40,439 bases of DNA from Penium margaritaceum (lineage: Eukaryota; Streptophyta; Zygnematophyceae; Desmidiales; Peniaceae): assembly GCA_023375785.1 (NCBI GenBank), contig SZWC01007390.1:77341-117779 (forward strand), given 5' to 3'. Position numbers and translations under genes: made by a program. This document shows positions 1-13,100 of this stretch, one piece after another. The notes below the pieces were generated by a model that saw only the letters and a program-made list of their open reading frames with translations, did not search any database and was not told the DNA's origin. Positions within the stretch are counted from its first letter, which is position 1; the number at the start of each line of letters is the position of its first letter.

Positions 1-160
1 GTAGGGGGGTATCATAATGCGGTCGCAAATCTGTCCTCCAGGTCGTCCACGGAATATCCCTCTAGGGGGTGCGAGGGAGTATGCCAGTGAAGGCACCTAC
101 GCATAACAAATGAACAAAAACCGACCTGGTCTCAAAGGGATAAACTTTTTGCTATTTGTT
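1..160. repeat. Macro-unit spacer, right-hand part
   Basis: This stretch is not satellite. It matches, with scattered differences, the right-hand half of the spacers at about 20727-20884 and 27306-27461. Shared landmarks are a G-run, TCATAATGCGGTCGCAAATC, CCTCCAGGTCGTCCACGGAA and AAATGAACAAAAACCGACCT. The window therefore opens inside a spacer, and another macro-unit probably lies upstream. No coding or RNA feature is visible in it. Confidence 0.85.
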
Positions 161-991
161 TACTAGCAAGTACAAAGACTTTCAACAAGTAGTGGAACGG
201 TGTCGCTACCATGCACAATGACCAACCAGATTAGGCATGTGCCACTTACCATGATTAAATAATTCTACTATGTGTGGTCAACGTTGACAACCCATAATAT
301 GAGTCACAAATTGTCAGAGGGGGAAACAATGGTTTGGGAATACTAGATACCAACTAGAAAGTACAACGACCTTCAGTCAGTAGTAGCACGGTCTGGCTAC
401 CATGCACAATGACCGACCAAAATAGGCATATGTACTGCCTTTGACCAAAGAATTCCGCTGTATGTGGTCAACGTTGACACCTCATAGTACAAGTCACAAA
501 TGGTCAGAGGTGGAAACAATGGTTTGGGAACACCAAGTATCAAATAGCAAGCACAGGGAGCTTCAATACGTTGTGGCACGGTGTGGATACCATGCACGAT
601 GACCAACCAAAGTAGGCATATGTCAATGACCATGACCAAATAATGTCAGTAAGTGTGGTAAACGTTGACAACTCATAACACGAGTCACAAATGGTCAGGG
701 TGGAAGATAATGGTATGTGAATACTAGTTTTCGACTAGCAAGTACAAATACATTCAATATCTAGTGGCACAGTGTGGCTACAATGCACAGTGACCAACCA
801 AAGTATGCATATGTCACTGACCATGAACAAATAATTTCACCACATGTGGTGAACATTTACAACTCACAACACGAGTGACATATAGTCAGAGGGGGCTAAA
901 AATGGTTTGGGAACACTAGCTGTCAACAAGAAAGCAGAAATACCTTTGATACGTAATGACACGGCGTGGTAACCATGTACAGTGACAAACC

Positions 992-2138
992 AAAGTAGGC
1001 ATATGTCACGAACCATGACCAAACGGATTTCACAGTGTGTGGTCAACGTTGAAAACTCATAACACGAGTAAGAAATGGTCAGTGGGGGAAACCATGGGTT
1101 GGGAACACTAGTTATCAACTAGCAAGTAGAAAGATTTTCAGCAAGTAGTGGCACGGTGTGGCTAGCGTGCACAGTGACCAACCAAAGGATGCACACGTCA
1201 CTGACTATGACCGAAGAAGTCCACTATGTGTTGTCAACATTGACAACTCATAACACGAGTCCCAAATGGTCAGAGGGAGGGACAATGGTTTGGAAACCCT
1301 ATGTATTGACTAGAAAGGACAAAGAACTTTAATACGTAGTGGCAAGGTGTGGCTAATATGCACACCAAACAACCAAACTAGGCATATGTCACTGACCATG
1401 ACAAGAGAATTTCAATATGGATGGTCAACGTTGACCAACCATAACACGAGTCACAAACGGTCAGGGGAGAAAACAATGCTATGGAAATATCAGTTCTGAA
1501 CTAGCAAGTGCAACGACCTTCAGTCAGTAGTAGCACGGTGTGGCTACCATGCACAATGACCGACCAAAGTAGGCATATATACTGCCTTTGACCAAATAAA
1601 TCCGTTGTGTGTGGTCAACGTTGACAACTCATAATACGAGTCACAAATGGTCAGAGGGGGAAACAATGGTTTGGGAACACCAAGTATCAAATAGCAAGCA
1701 CAACGAGCTTCAATAAGCTGTGGCACGGTGTGGATACCATGCACGATGACCAACCAAAGTAGGCATATGTCACTGACCATGACCAAATAATGTCACTAAG
1801 TGTGGTAAACGTAGACAACTCATAACATGAGTCACAAATGGTCAGGGTGGAAGAGAATGGTTTTTTAATACTAGTTATCGACTAGCAAGTACAAATACCT
1901 TTAATATGTAGTGGCACAGTATGGCTACAATGCACAGAGACCAACCAAAGTATGCATATGTCACTGACCATGAACAAAGAATTTCACTTCATGTGATCAA
2001 CATGTACAACTCACAACACGAGTCAAAGAAAGTCAGAGGGGGCTAACAATGGTTTGGGAACTCTAGCTGTCAACAAGAAAGCACAACGATCTTTGATACA
2101 TAATGACACGGCATGGTAACAAAGTACAGTGACAAACC
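992..2138 (+). repeat. Representative hexameric HOR unit (1147 bp)
   Basis: I cut this unit at the AAAG that opens each monomer. The six types start at 992, 1184, 1375, 1566, 1756 and 1947, and the next unit starts at 2139. Diagnostics, in order: type 5 has GTTGAAAACTCATAAC and CTAGCAAGTAGAAAG; type 6 has AAAGGATGCA and GGGAACCCTATGTA-like text; type 1 has TTCAATATGG plus TTGACCAACC; type 2 has ACTGCCTTTGACCAAA and a CACCAAGTATCAAATAGC block; type 3 has AATGTCACTAAGTGTGGTAAAC; type 4 has TTTCACTTCATGTG and a CTAACAATGG block. Type numbers are mine. Equivalent type-5 markers recur at 1039, 2186, 3331, 4478, 5624 and 6770, a steady 1145-1147 bp. Confidence 0.92.
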
Positions 2139-4477
2139 AAAGTAGGCATATGTCATAAACCATGACCAAACGGATTTTACATTATGTGGTCAATGTTGAA
2201 AACTCATAACACGAGTCACAAATGGCCAGTGGGGGAAACCACGGGTTCGGGACACTAGTTATCAACTAGCAAGTAGAAAAATTTTCAACAAGTAGTGGCA
2301 CGGTGTTGCTAGCGTGCACAGTGACCAATCAAACGATGCACACGTCACTGACTATGGCCGAAGAAGTCCACGATGTATGGTCAACATTGACAACTCATAA
2401 CACGAGTCACAAATGGTCAGAGGGAGAGACGGTGGTTTGGAAACCATATGTATCGACTAGAAAGGACAAAGAACTTCAATATGTAGTGGCACGGTGTGGC
2501 TACCGTGCACACCAATCAACCAAATAGGCATATGTCACCGACCATGATGAAATAATCTCAATATGGGTGGTCAACGTTCACCAACCATAGCAAGAGTCAC
2601 AAACGGTGAGAGGGGGAAACAATGGTCTGTGAATATCAGCTCTCAACTAGCAAGTACAACAACCTTCAATCAGTACAAGCACGGTGTGGCTACCATGCAC
2701 AATGACCAACCAAAGTAGGAAGATGTACTACCTTTGACCAAAGAAATCCGTTGTGTGTGGTCAGCGTTGACAACTCATAATAGGAGTCACAAATGGTCAG
2801 AGGGGGAGACAATGGTTTGGGAACACCAGTTATCAACTAGCAAGCACAAGGACCTTCAATAAGTTGTGGCAAGGTGTGGATACCATGCATGATGACCAAC
2901 CAAAATAGGCATCTGTCCCTGACCATGACCAAATAATGTCACTAAGTGTGGTAAACTTTGACAACTCATAACACGAGTCACAAATGGCCAGGGTGGAAGA
3001 TAATGGTTTGTGAATACTAGTTGTCGACTAGCAAGTACAAATACCTTCAATATGTAGTGGCACAGTGTGGCTACAATGCACAGTGACCAACCAAAGTACG
3101 CATATGTCACTGGCCATGAACGAAGAATTTCACTTCATGTGGTCAATGTTGACAACTCACAACACGAGTCACAGCTATTCAAAGGGGGTAACAATGGTTT
3201 GGGAACACTAGCTATGAAGAAGAAAGCACACATACCTTCAATCCGTAGTGACACAGCGTGGTAACCATGTACAGTGACAAACAAAAGTAGGCATATGTCA
3301 CTAACCATGACCAAACGGATTTCACACAGTGTGATCAACGTTGAAAACTCATAACACGAGTCACAAATGGTCAGTGGGGGAAACCATGGGTTGGGAACAC
3401 TAGTTATCAACTAGCGAGTAGAAAGATTTTCAACAAGTAGTGGCACGGTGTGGCTAGCGTGCACAGTGACCAACCAAAGGATGCATATGTCACTGAATAT
3501 GACCGAACAAGTCCACTATGTGTGGTCAACATTGACAACTCATAACACGAGTCACAAATGGTCAGAGGGAGAGACAATGGTTTGGGAACCATATGTGTGG
3601 ACTCCAACGGACAAAAAACTTCAATACGTAGTGGCACAGTGTGGCTACTATGCACACCAAACAACCAAAGTAGGCAGATGTCACTTACCATTACCAAATA
3701 ATCTCAATATGGGTAGTCAACATTCACCAACCATAACACGAGTCACAAACGTTCAGAGGGGGAAACAATGGTCTGGGAATATAAGTTCTCAACTAGCAAG
3801 TACAGCAACCTTCAATCAGTATAAGCATGGTGTGGCTACCATGCACAATGACCGACCAAAGTAGGCATATGTGCTGCCTTTGACAAAAGAAATCCGCTGT
3901 GTGTGGACAGCGTTGACAACTCACAATACGGATCACTAATGGTCAAAGGGGGAAACAATGGTGTGGGAACACCAGGTATCAACTAGCAAGCACAAGGACC
4001 TTCAACAAGTTGTGGCACGGTGTGGATACCATGCACGATGACCAACCAAAGGAGGCATATGTCACTGACCATGACCAAATAATGTCACTAAGTGTGGTAA
4101 ACCTTGACAACTCATAACACGAGGCCAAATTGGTCAGAGTGGAAGACAATGGTTTGTGGATACTAGTTATCGAGTAGCAAGTACAGATACCTTCAATATG
4201 TAGTGGCACAGCGTGGCTACCATACACAGTGACCAACCAAAGTATGCATATGTCACTAACCATGACCAACGAATTTCACTTCATGTGGTCAGCGTTGACA
4301 ACTCACAACACGAGACACAGATAGTAAAAAGGGGGTTACAATGGTTTGGGAACACTAGCTATTCACTAGAACGCACAAATACCTTTAACATGTTGTGACA
4401 CGGCGTGGTAACCATGTACTATGACAAACCAAAGTAGGCATATGTCACTAACAATGACCAAACAAATTTCATAGCGT

Positions 4478-6340
4478 GTGGTCAGTATTGAAAACTCATA
4501 ACACGAGTCACAAATGGTCAGAGTGGGAAACAATGGGTTGGGAACACTAGTTGTCAATGAGAAAGTACGAAGAACTTCAACAAGTAGTGGCACAGTGTGT
4601 CTGGTGTACACATTTTCCAACCAAAGGATGAATACGTCACTGACTATGACCGAAGAAATCCAGTATGTGTGGTCACCATTGACAACTCATAACACGAGTC
4701 ACGAATGGTCAGAGGGAGAGACAATGGTTAGGGAACCCTATGCATGGACTAGAAAGGACAAATAACTTCAATACTTAGTGGCACGGTGTGGCTACTGTGC
4801 ACACCAAACAACCAAACAAGGCATATGTCACTGACCATGACTAACGAATTTCAACATGGGTGATCAATGTTCACCAACCATAACACGAGTCACAAACGGT
4901 CAGAGGGGGAAACAATGGTGCGGGAATATCAGTTATCAACTAGCAAGTACAACGCCCGTCAATCAGTAGTAGCAGGGTGTGGCTACCACGCACAATGACC
5001 GACCAAAGTAGGCAAATGTACAACCTTTGACCAAAGAAATCCGCTGTGTGTGGTCAAAGTTAACAACTCATAATACGAGTCACAAATAGTTAGAGGGGGA
5101 AACAATCGTTTGGGAACACCAGGTACCAACTAGCAAACACAATGACCTTCAACACGTTGTGGCACGATGTGGATACCATGCACGATGATCAACCAAGGTA
5201 TGCATATGTCACTGACCATGACCAAATAATATCACCATGTGTGGTAAACTTTGACAGCTCATAACACGAGTCACAAATGGTCAGAGTGGAAGATAATGGT
5301 TTCCAAATACTAGTTATCGACTAGCTAGTACACATACCTTCAATATGTAGTGGCACAGTGTGGCTACAATGCACAGTGACCAACCAAAGTATGCATATGT
5401 CACTGACCGTGACCAGATAAGTTCACTTCATGTGGTCAATGTTGACAACTCACAGCACGAGTCGCAGATATTCAGAGGGGCTAGCAACGGTTTGGGAACA
5501 CTAGCTATCAACTAAGAAGCACAAAGACATTCGGTGCGTAGTGACACGGCATGGTAACCATGAACAGGGACAAACCAAAGTAGGCATATGTCACTAACCA
5601 TGACGAAACGGATTTCACAGTGTGTGGTCAACGTTGAAAACTCAGAACACGAGTCACAAATGGTTAGTGGGGAAAACCATGGGTTGGGAACACTAGTTAT
5701 CAACCAGAAAGTAGAAAGATTCTCAACAAGTAGTGGCACGGTGTGGCTAGCGTGCACAATGACCAACCAAAGGATGCATATGTCACTGACTATGAACGAA
5801 GAAGTCCACTATGTGTGGTCAACGTTGACAACTCATAACACGAGTCACAGATGGTCAGAGGGAGAGACAATGGTTTGGGAACCCTATGTATCGACTAGAA
5901 AGGACAAAGAACTTCCATATGTAGTGGCACGGTGTGGCTAATATGCACACCAAACAACGAATGTAGGCATATGTCACTGACCATGACCAGAGAATTTCAA
6001 TATGGGTGGTCAACGTTGACCAACCATAACAGGAGTCACAAACGGTCAGGGGAAAAACAATGCTATGGGAATATTAGTTCTCAACTAGCAAGTACAACAA
6101 CCTTCAGTCAGTAGTAGCACGGTGTGGCTACCATACACAATGACCGACCAAAGTAGGCATATGTACTGCCTTTGACAAAAGAAATCTTCTGTGTGTGGTC
6201 AACATCGACAACTCATAATACGAGTCACAAATGGTCAGAGGGAGAAATAATGATTTGGGAACACCAAGTATCAAATAACAAGCACAAGGAGCTTCAATAA
6301 GTTGTGGCACGGTGTGGATACCATGCACGATGACCAACCG
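4478..6340 (+). repeat. Isolated copy of the alternating (alpha-beta) 12-mer
   Basis: This stretch carries the diagnostic variants of the 12-mer domain found further right. Type 5 reads TAGCGTGTGGTCAGTATTG at 4478. Type 2 has CAATGACCTTCAACACG. Type 3 has ACCAAGGTATGCATATG with ATCACCATGTG. It is followed by a beta hexamer with CAGTGTGTGGTCAACG at 5624. It lies about 4 kb left of the main domain, separated by other hexamer variants. That suggests either an older origin of the alternation or transfer of a block within the array. The right end is approximate. Confidence 0.7.
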
Positions 6341-7133
6341 AAGTAGGCATATTTCACTGACCATGACCAAATAATGTCACTAAGTGTGGTAAACTTTGAC
6401 AGCTCATAAAACGAGTCCACATTGGTCAGAGTGGAAGACAATGGTTTGTGGGTACTAGTTATCAAGTAGCAAGTACAAATACCTTCAATATGTAGTATCA
6501 CAGCATGGCTACCATGCACAGTGACCAACCAAAGTATGCATATGTCACTGACCATGACCAACGAATTTCACTTCATGTGGTCAGCGTTGACAACTCACAA
6601 TACGAGTCACAGATAGTCAAAGGGGGCTAACAATGGTTTGGGAACACTAGCTGTCAACAAGTAAGCACAAAGACCTTTGATACGTAATGACATGGCGTGG
6701 TAACCATGTACTGTGATCAACCAAAGTAGGCATATGTCACGAACCATGACCAAACGGATTTTAGAGTGTATGGTCAACGTAAAAAACTCATAACACGAGT
6801 CACAAATGGTCAGTGGGGGAAACCATGGGTTGGGAACACTAGTTATCAACTAGCAAGTAGAAAGATTTTCAAAAAATAGTGGCACGGTGTGGCTAGCGTG
6901 CACAGTGACAATTCATAGGATGCACAGGTCACTGACTATGGCCAAAGAAGTCCACTATGTTCAACATTGACAACTCATAAGACGAGTCACAAATGGTCAG
7001 AGGGAGAGACAATGGTTTGGGAACCCTATGTATTGACTAGAAAGGACAAAGAACTTCAATATGTAGTGGCATGGCGTGGCTACTGTGCACACCAAACAAC
7101 CAAACTAGGCATATTTCACCGTCCATGATGAAA

Positions 7134-7210
7134 GAATTTCAATATGGGTGGTCAACATTCACCAACCATAACAGGAATTTCAATATGGGTGGTCAACATT
7201 CACCACCAAA
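7134..7210 (+). repeat. Rearranged HOR: deletion with 41-bp local duplication
   Basis: A segment starting GAATTTCAATATGGGTGG at 7134 is repeated at 7175, an offset of 41 bp. The sequence then jumps from early type 1 directly into the start of type 3 (CCAAAGTAGGCATATG). The rest of type 1 and all of type 2 are missing. The interval between flanking type-5 markers is 868 bp (6770 to 7638) instead of 1146. This is net loss of about 278 bp, or about 319 bp lost and 41 bp gained. The loss is not a whole number of monomers, unlike the other copy-number changes here. Confidence 0.85.
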
Positions 7211-9487
7211 GTAGGCATATGTCACTGACCATGACCAAATAATGTCACTAAGTGTGGTAAACTTTGACAGCTCATAACACGAGTCCAAATTGGTCAGAGT
7301 GGAAGACAATGGTTCGTGGATACTAGTTATCGAGTAGCAAGTACAAATACTTTCAATATGTAGTGGCACAGCATGGCTACCATGCACAGTGACCAACCAA
7401 AGTATGCATATGTCACTGACCATGACCAACGAAGTTGACTTCGTGTGGTTTGCGTTGAAAGCTCACAACACGAGTCACAGATAGTAAAAGGGGGGTAACA
7501 TTGGTTTGGGAACAATGGTTATTGACTATAAAGAACAAATAGCTTAAAAACATAGTGACACGGCGTGGTAACCATGCACAGTGACAAACCAAAGTAGGCA
7601 TATGTCACTAACCATGACCAAACGAATTTATAGTGTGTTGTCAACGTTGAAAACTCATCACACGAGTCACAAATGGTAAGAGAGGGAAACAATGGGTTAG
7701 AAACACTAGTTATCAACTAGCAAGTACGAAGAACTCAAACAAGAAGTGGAACGGTGTGGCTAGCGTGCACAGTGACCAACCAAATGATGAATACGTCACT
7801 GACTATGACCGAAGAAGTCCACTATGTGTGGTCAACATTGACAACTCATAACACGAGTCACGAATGGTCAGAGGGAGAGACACTGGGTTGGAAACCATAT
7901 GCATGGACTAGAAAGGACAAATAACTTCAATACGTAGTGGCACGGCGTGGCTAATATGCACAACAAACATCCAAACTAGGTATATTTCACTGACCATGAC
8001 CAGGGAATTTCAATATGGGTGGTGAACGTTGACCAACCATAACACAATTCACAAACGGTCAGGGGAGGAAACAATGGGTTGGGAATTTCAGTTCTCAACT
8101 AGCAAGTACAGCGACCTTCAATCAGTAGTAGCACGGGATGGCTACCATGCACAATGACCAACCAAAGTAGGCATATGTACTGCCTTCGACGAAAGAAAGC
8201 CGCTGTGTCAGGTCAACGTTGACAACTCATAATACGAGTCACAAATGGTCAGAGGTGGAAACAATGGTTTGGGAACACCAAGTATCAAATAGCATGCACA
8301 GGGAGCTACAATACTTCATGGCACGGTGTGAAAACCATGCACGATGACCAACCAAGGTATGCATATGTCACTGACGATGACCAAAGAATGTCACCATGTG
8401 TGGTAAACTTTGACAACTCATAACACGAGTCACAAATGGTCAGGGTGGAAGATAATGGTTTGTGAATACTAGTTATCAACTAGTAAGTACAAATACCTTC
8501 AAGATGTAGTAGCACGGTATGGCTACAATGCACAGTGACCAACCAAAGTACGCATATGTCACTGACCATGAACAACGAATTTCACTTCATGTGGTCAATG
8601 TTGACAACTCACAACACGAGTCACGGATATTCAGAGGGGGTAACAATGGTTTGGGAACACTAGCTATCAACAAGAAAGCACAGAGACCTTCAATCCGTAG
8701 TGACACGGCGTGGTAACCATGTATAGTGACAAACCAAAGTAGGCATATGTCACTAAGCATGACCAAATGGATTTCACACAGTGTGGTCAACGTTGAAAAC
8801 TCATAACACGAGTCACAAATGGTATGTGGGGGAAACCATGGGTTGGGAACACTAGTTGTCAACTATCGGGTAGAAATATTTTCAACAAGTAGTGGCACGG
8901 TGTGGCTAGCGTGCACAGTGACCAACCTAAGGATGCATATGTCACTGAATATGACCGAAGAAGTCCACTATGTGTGGTCAACATTGACAACACATAACAC
9001 GAGTCAAAAATGGTCAGAGGGAGAGACAATGGTTTGGGAACCCTATGTATCGACTAGAACGGACAAAGAACTTCAATACGTAGTGGCACGGTGTGGCTAC
9101 TATGCACACCAAACAACCAAAGTAGGCAGATGTCACTGACCATGACCAAAGAACTTCAATATGGGTGGTCAACATTCACCAACCATAACACGAGTCACAA
9201 ACGGTCAGAGGGGGAAACAACGGTCTGGGAATATCAGTTCTCAACTAGCAAGTACAGCAACCTTTAATTAGTATAAGCACGGTGTGGCTACCATGCACAA
9301 TGACCGACCAATGTAGGCATATGTTATGCCTTTGACCAAAGAAATCCGCTGTGTGTGGTCAACGTTGACAACTCATAATACGAGTCACAAATGGTGAGAG
9401 GGGAAAACAATGATTTGGGAACACCAAGTATCAAATAGCAAGCACAAGGAGCTTCAATACGTTGTGGCACGGTGTGGATACCATGCA

Positions 9488-9678
9488 CGATGACCAACCA
9501 AAGTAGGCATATGTCACTGACCATGACCAAATGATGTCACTAAGCGTGGTAAACTTTGACAGCTCATAACACGAGTCACAAACGGTCAGAGGGGGAAACA
9601 ATTGTTTGGGAACACCAGGTATCAAATAGCAAGCACAAGGAGCTTCAATACGTTGTGGCACGGTGTGGATACCATGCA
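9488..9678 (+). repeat. Supernumerary chimeric monomer (HOR of seven)
   Basis: The interval between type-5 markers 8783 and 10119 is 1336 bp, one monomer longer than normal. The extra monomer starts like type 3 (AATGATGTCACTAAGC, GTGGTAAACTTTGACAGC). It then switches to type 1/2-like text (CACAAACGGTCAGAGGGGG, CACCAGGTATCAAATAGC) and ends like type 2, after which a normal type 3 follows. This is the product expected of out-of-register exchange between monomers of different types. The switch lies near the CACGAGTCACAAA block common to most monomers. Confidence 0.85.
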
Positions 9679-10118
9679 CGATGACCAACCAAAGTAGGCA
9701 TATGTCACTGACCATGACCAAATAATGTCACTAAGCGTGGTAAACTTTGACAGCTCATAACACGAGTCCAAATTGGTCAGAGTGGAAGACAATGGTTCGT
9801 GGATACTAGTTATTGAGTAGCAAGTACAAATTCCTTCAATATGTAGTGGCATAGCGTGGCTACCACGCACAGTGACCAACCAAAGCATGCATGTCACTGA
9901 CCATGACCAATAAATTTCACTTCATGTGGTCAGCGTTGACAACTCACAACACGAGTCACAGATAGTCAAAGGGGGGTAGCAATGGTTTGGGAACACTAGA
10001 TATTCACTAGAAAGCACAAATACCTTTAATATGTAGTGACACGGCGTGGTAACCATGTACAGTGACAAACCAAAGTAGGCATATGTCACTAACAATGACC
10101 AAACGAATTTCATAGCGT

Positions 10119-13100
10119 GTGGTCAATATTGAAAACTCATAACACGAGTCAGAAATGGTCAGAGTGGGAAACAATGGGTTGGGAACACTAGTTTTCAACT
10201 AGCAAGTACGAAGAACTTCAACAAGTAGTGGCACGGTGTGGCTAGCGTACACAGTGACTAACCAAATGATGAATGCGTCACTAAATATGACCAAAGAAAT
10301 CCAGTATGCGTGGTCAACATTGATAACTCATAACACGAGTCACAAATGGTCAGAGGGAGAGACAATGGTTTGGGAACCCTATGCATGTACTATAAAGGAA
10401 TAATAACTTCAATACGTAGTGGCACGGTGTGGCTACTATGCACACCAAACAACCAAACAAGGCATATGTCACTGACCATGACCAAAGAATTTCAATATGG
10501 GTGGTCAACGTTCACAACCATAACACAAGTCACTAACGGTCTGAGGGGGGAACAATGGTCCGGGAATATCAGTTCTCAACTAGCAAGTTCAACGCCCGTC
10601 AATCAGTAGTAGCACGGTGTGGCTACCATGCACAATGACCAACAAAAGTAGGCATATATACAGCCTTTGAACAAAGAGAACCGCTGTGTGTAGTCAACGT
10701 TCACACCTCATAATACGAGTCACAAATAGTCAGAGGGGGAAACAATTGTTTGGGAACACCAGGTATCAAATAGCAAGCACAATGACCTTCAACACGTTGT
10801 GGCGCGGTGTGGATACCATGCACGATGACCAACCAAGGTATGCATATGTCACTGACCATGACCAAAGAATGTCACCATGTGTGGTAAACTTTGACAGCTC
10901 ATAACACGAGTCACAAATGGTCAGAGTGGAAGATAATGGTTTCTAAATACTAGTTATCCACTAGCAAGTACAAATACCTTCAATATGTAGTGGCACAGTG
11001 TGGCTACAATGCACAGTGACCAACCAAAGTATGCATATGTCACTGACCATGACCAAAGAATTTCACTTGATGCTGTCAATATTGACAACTCACAACACGA
11101 GTCACAGATATTTAGAGGGGCTAACAACGGTTTGGGAACACTAGCTATCAACTAGAAAGCACGAAGAGATTCAATACGTAGTGACACAGCATGGTAACCA
11201 TGTACAGGGACAAACCAAAGTAGGCATATATCACTAACCATGACCAAAAGGATTTCACACTGTGTGGTCAACGTTGAAAACTCATAACACGAGTCACTAA
11301 TGGTCAGTGGGGGAAGCCATGGGTTGGGAACACTCCTTTTCAACTAGCAAGTAGAAGGATTTACAACAAGTAATGGCACGGTGTGGCTAGCGTACACAGT
11401 GACCAACCAAAGGATGCATATGTCACTGACTATGATCGAAGAAGTCCACTATGTGTGGTCAACATTGACAACCTATAATACGAGTCCAAAATGGTCAGAG
11501 GGAGAGACAATGGTTTGGGAACCCTATGTATCGACTAGAAAGGACAAATAAATTCAATACGTAGTGGCACGGTGTGGCTAATATGCACACCAAGCAACCA
11601 AACTAGGCATATGTCACTGACCATGACGAGAGAATTTCAATATGGGTGGTCAACGTTGACCAGCCATAACACGAGTCACAAACGGTCAGGGGAGGAAACA
11701 ATGCTATGGGAATATCAGTTGTCAACTAGCAAGTACAACGACCTTCAGTCACTAGTAGCACGGTGTGGCTACCATGCACAATGACCGACCAAAGTAGGCA
11801 TATGTACTGCCTTGGACCAAAGAGATCCGCTGTGTGTGGTCAACGTTGACAACTCACAATACGAGTCACAAATGGTCAGAGGGGGAAATAATGATTTGGG
11901 AACACCAAGTCTCAAATAGCAAGCACAAGGAGCTTCGATACGCTTTGGCACGGTGTGGATACCATGCACGATGACCAACCAAAGTACGCATATGTCACTG
12001 ACCATGACCAAATAATGTCACAAAGTGTGGTAAACTTTGACAGCTCATAACATGAGTCCAAATTGGTCAGAATGGAAGACAATGGTTTGTGGATACTAGT
12101 TATCGAGTAGTAAGTACAAATACCTTCAATATGTAGTGGCACAGCGTGGCTACCATGCACAGTGACCAACCAAAGTATGCATGTCACAAACCATGACCAA
12201 CAAATTTCACTTCATGTGGTCAGCGTTGACAACTCACAACACGAGTCACAGATAGTCAAAGGGGGGGTAACAATGGTTTGGGAACACTAGGTATTCACTA
12301 GAAAGCACAAATACCTTTAATATGTAGTGACACGGCGTGGTAACCATGTACAGTGACAAACCAAAGTAGGCATATGTCACCAACAATGACCAAACAAATT
12401 TCATAGCGTGTGGTCAATATTGAAAACACATAACACGAGTCACAAATGGTCAGAGTGGGAAACAATAGGTTGGGAACACTAGTTGTCAACTAGCAAGTAC
12501 GAAGAACTTCAACAAGTATTGGCATAGTGTGGCTAGCGTACACAGTGACCAAACAAAGGATGAATACGTCACTGACTATGACCAAAGAAATCCAGTGTGC
12601 GTGGTCAACATTGACAACTCATAACACGAGTCACGAATGGTCAGAGGGAGAGACAATGGTTTGGGAACCCTATGCATGTACTAGGAAGGAAAAATAACTT
12701 CAATATGTAGTGGCACATTGTGGCTACTATGCACACCAAACAACCAAACAAGGCATATGTCACTGACCATGACCAAAGAATTTCAATATGGGTGGTCAAC
12801 GTTCACCAACCATAACACAAGTCACTAATGGTCTGAGGGGGAAACAATGGTCTGGGAATATCAGTTCTCAAGTAGCAAGTACAACGCCCGTCAATCAGTA
12901 GTAGAACGGTGTGGCTACCATGCACAATGATCGACGAAAGTAGGCATATGTACAGCCTTTGACCAAAGAAAACCGCAGTGTGTGGTCAATGTTGACAACT
13001 CAGAATACGAGTCACAAATAGTCAGAGGGAGAAACAATTGTTTGGGAACACCAGGTATCAACTAGCAAGCACAATGACCTTCAACACGTTGTGGCGCGGT

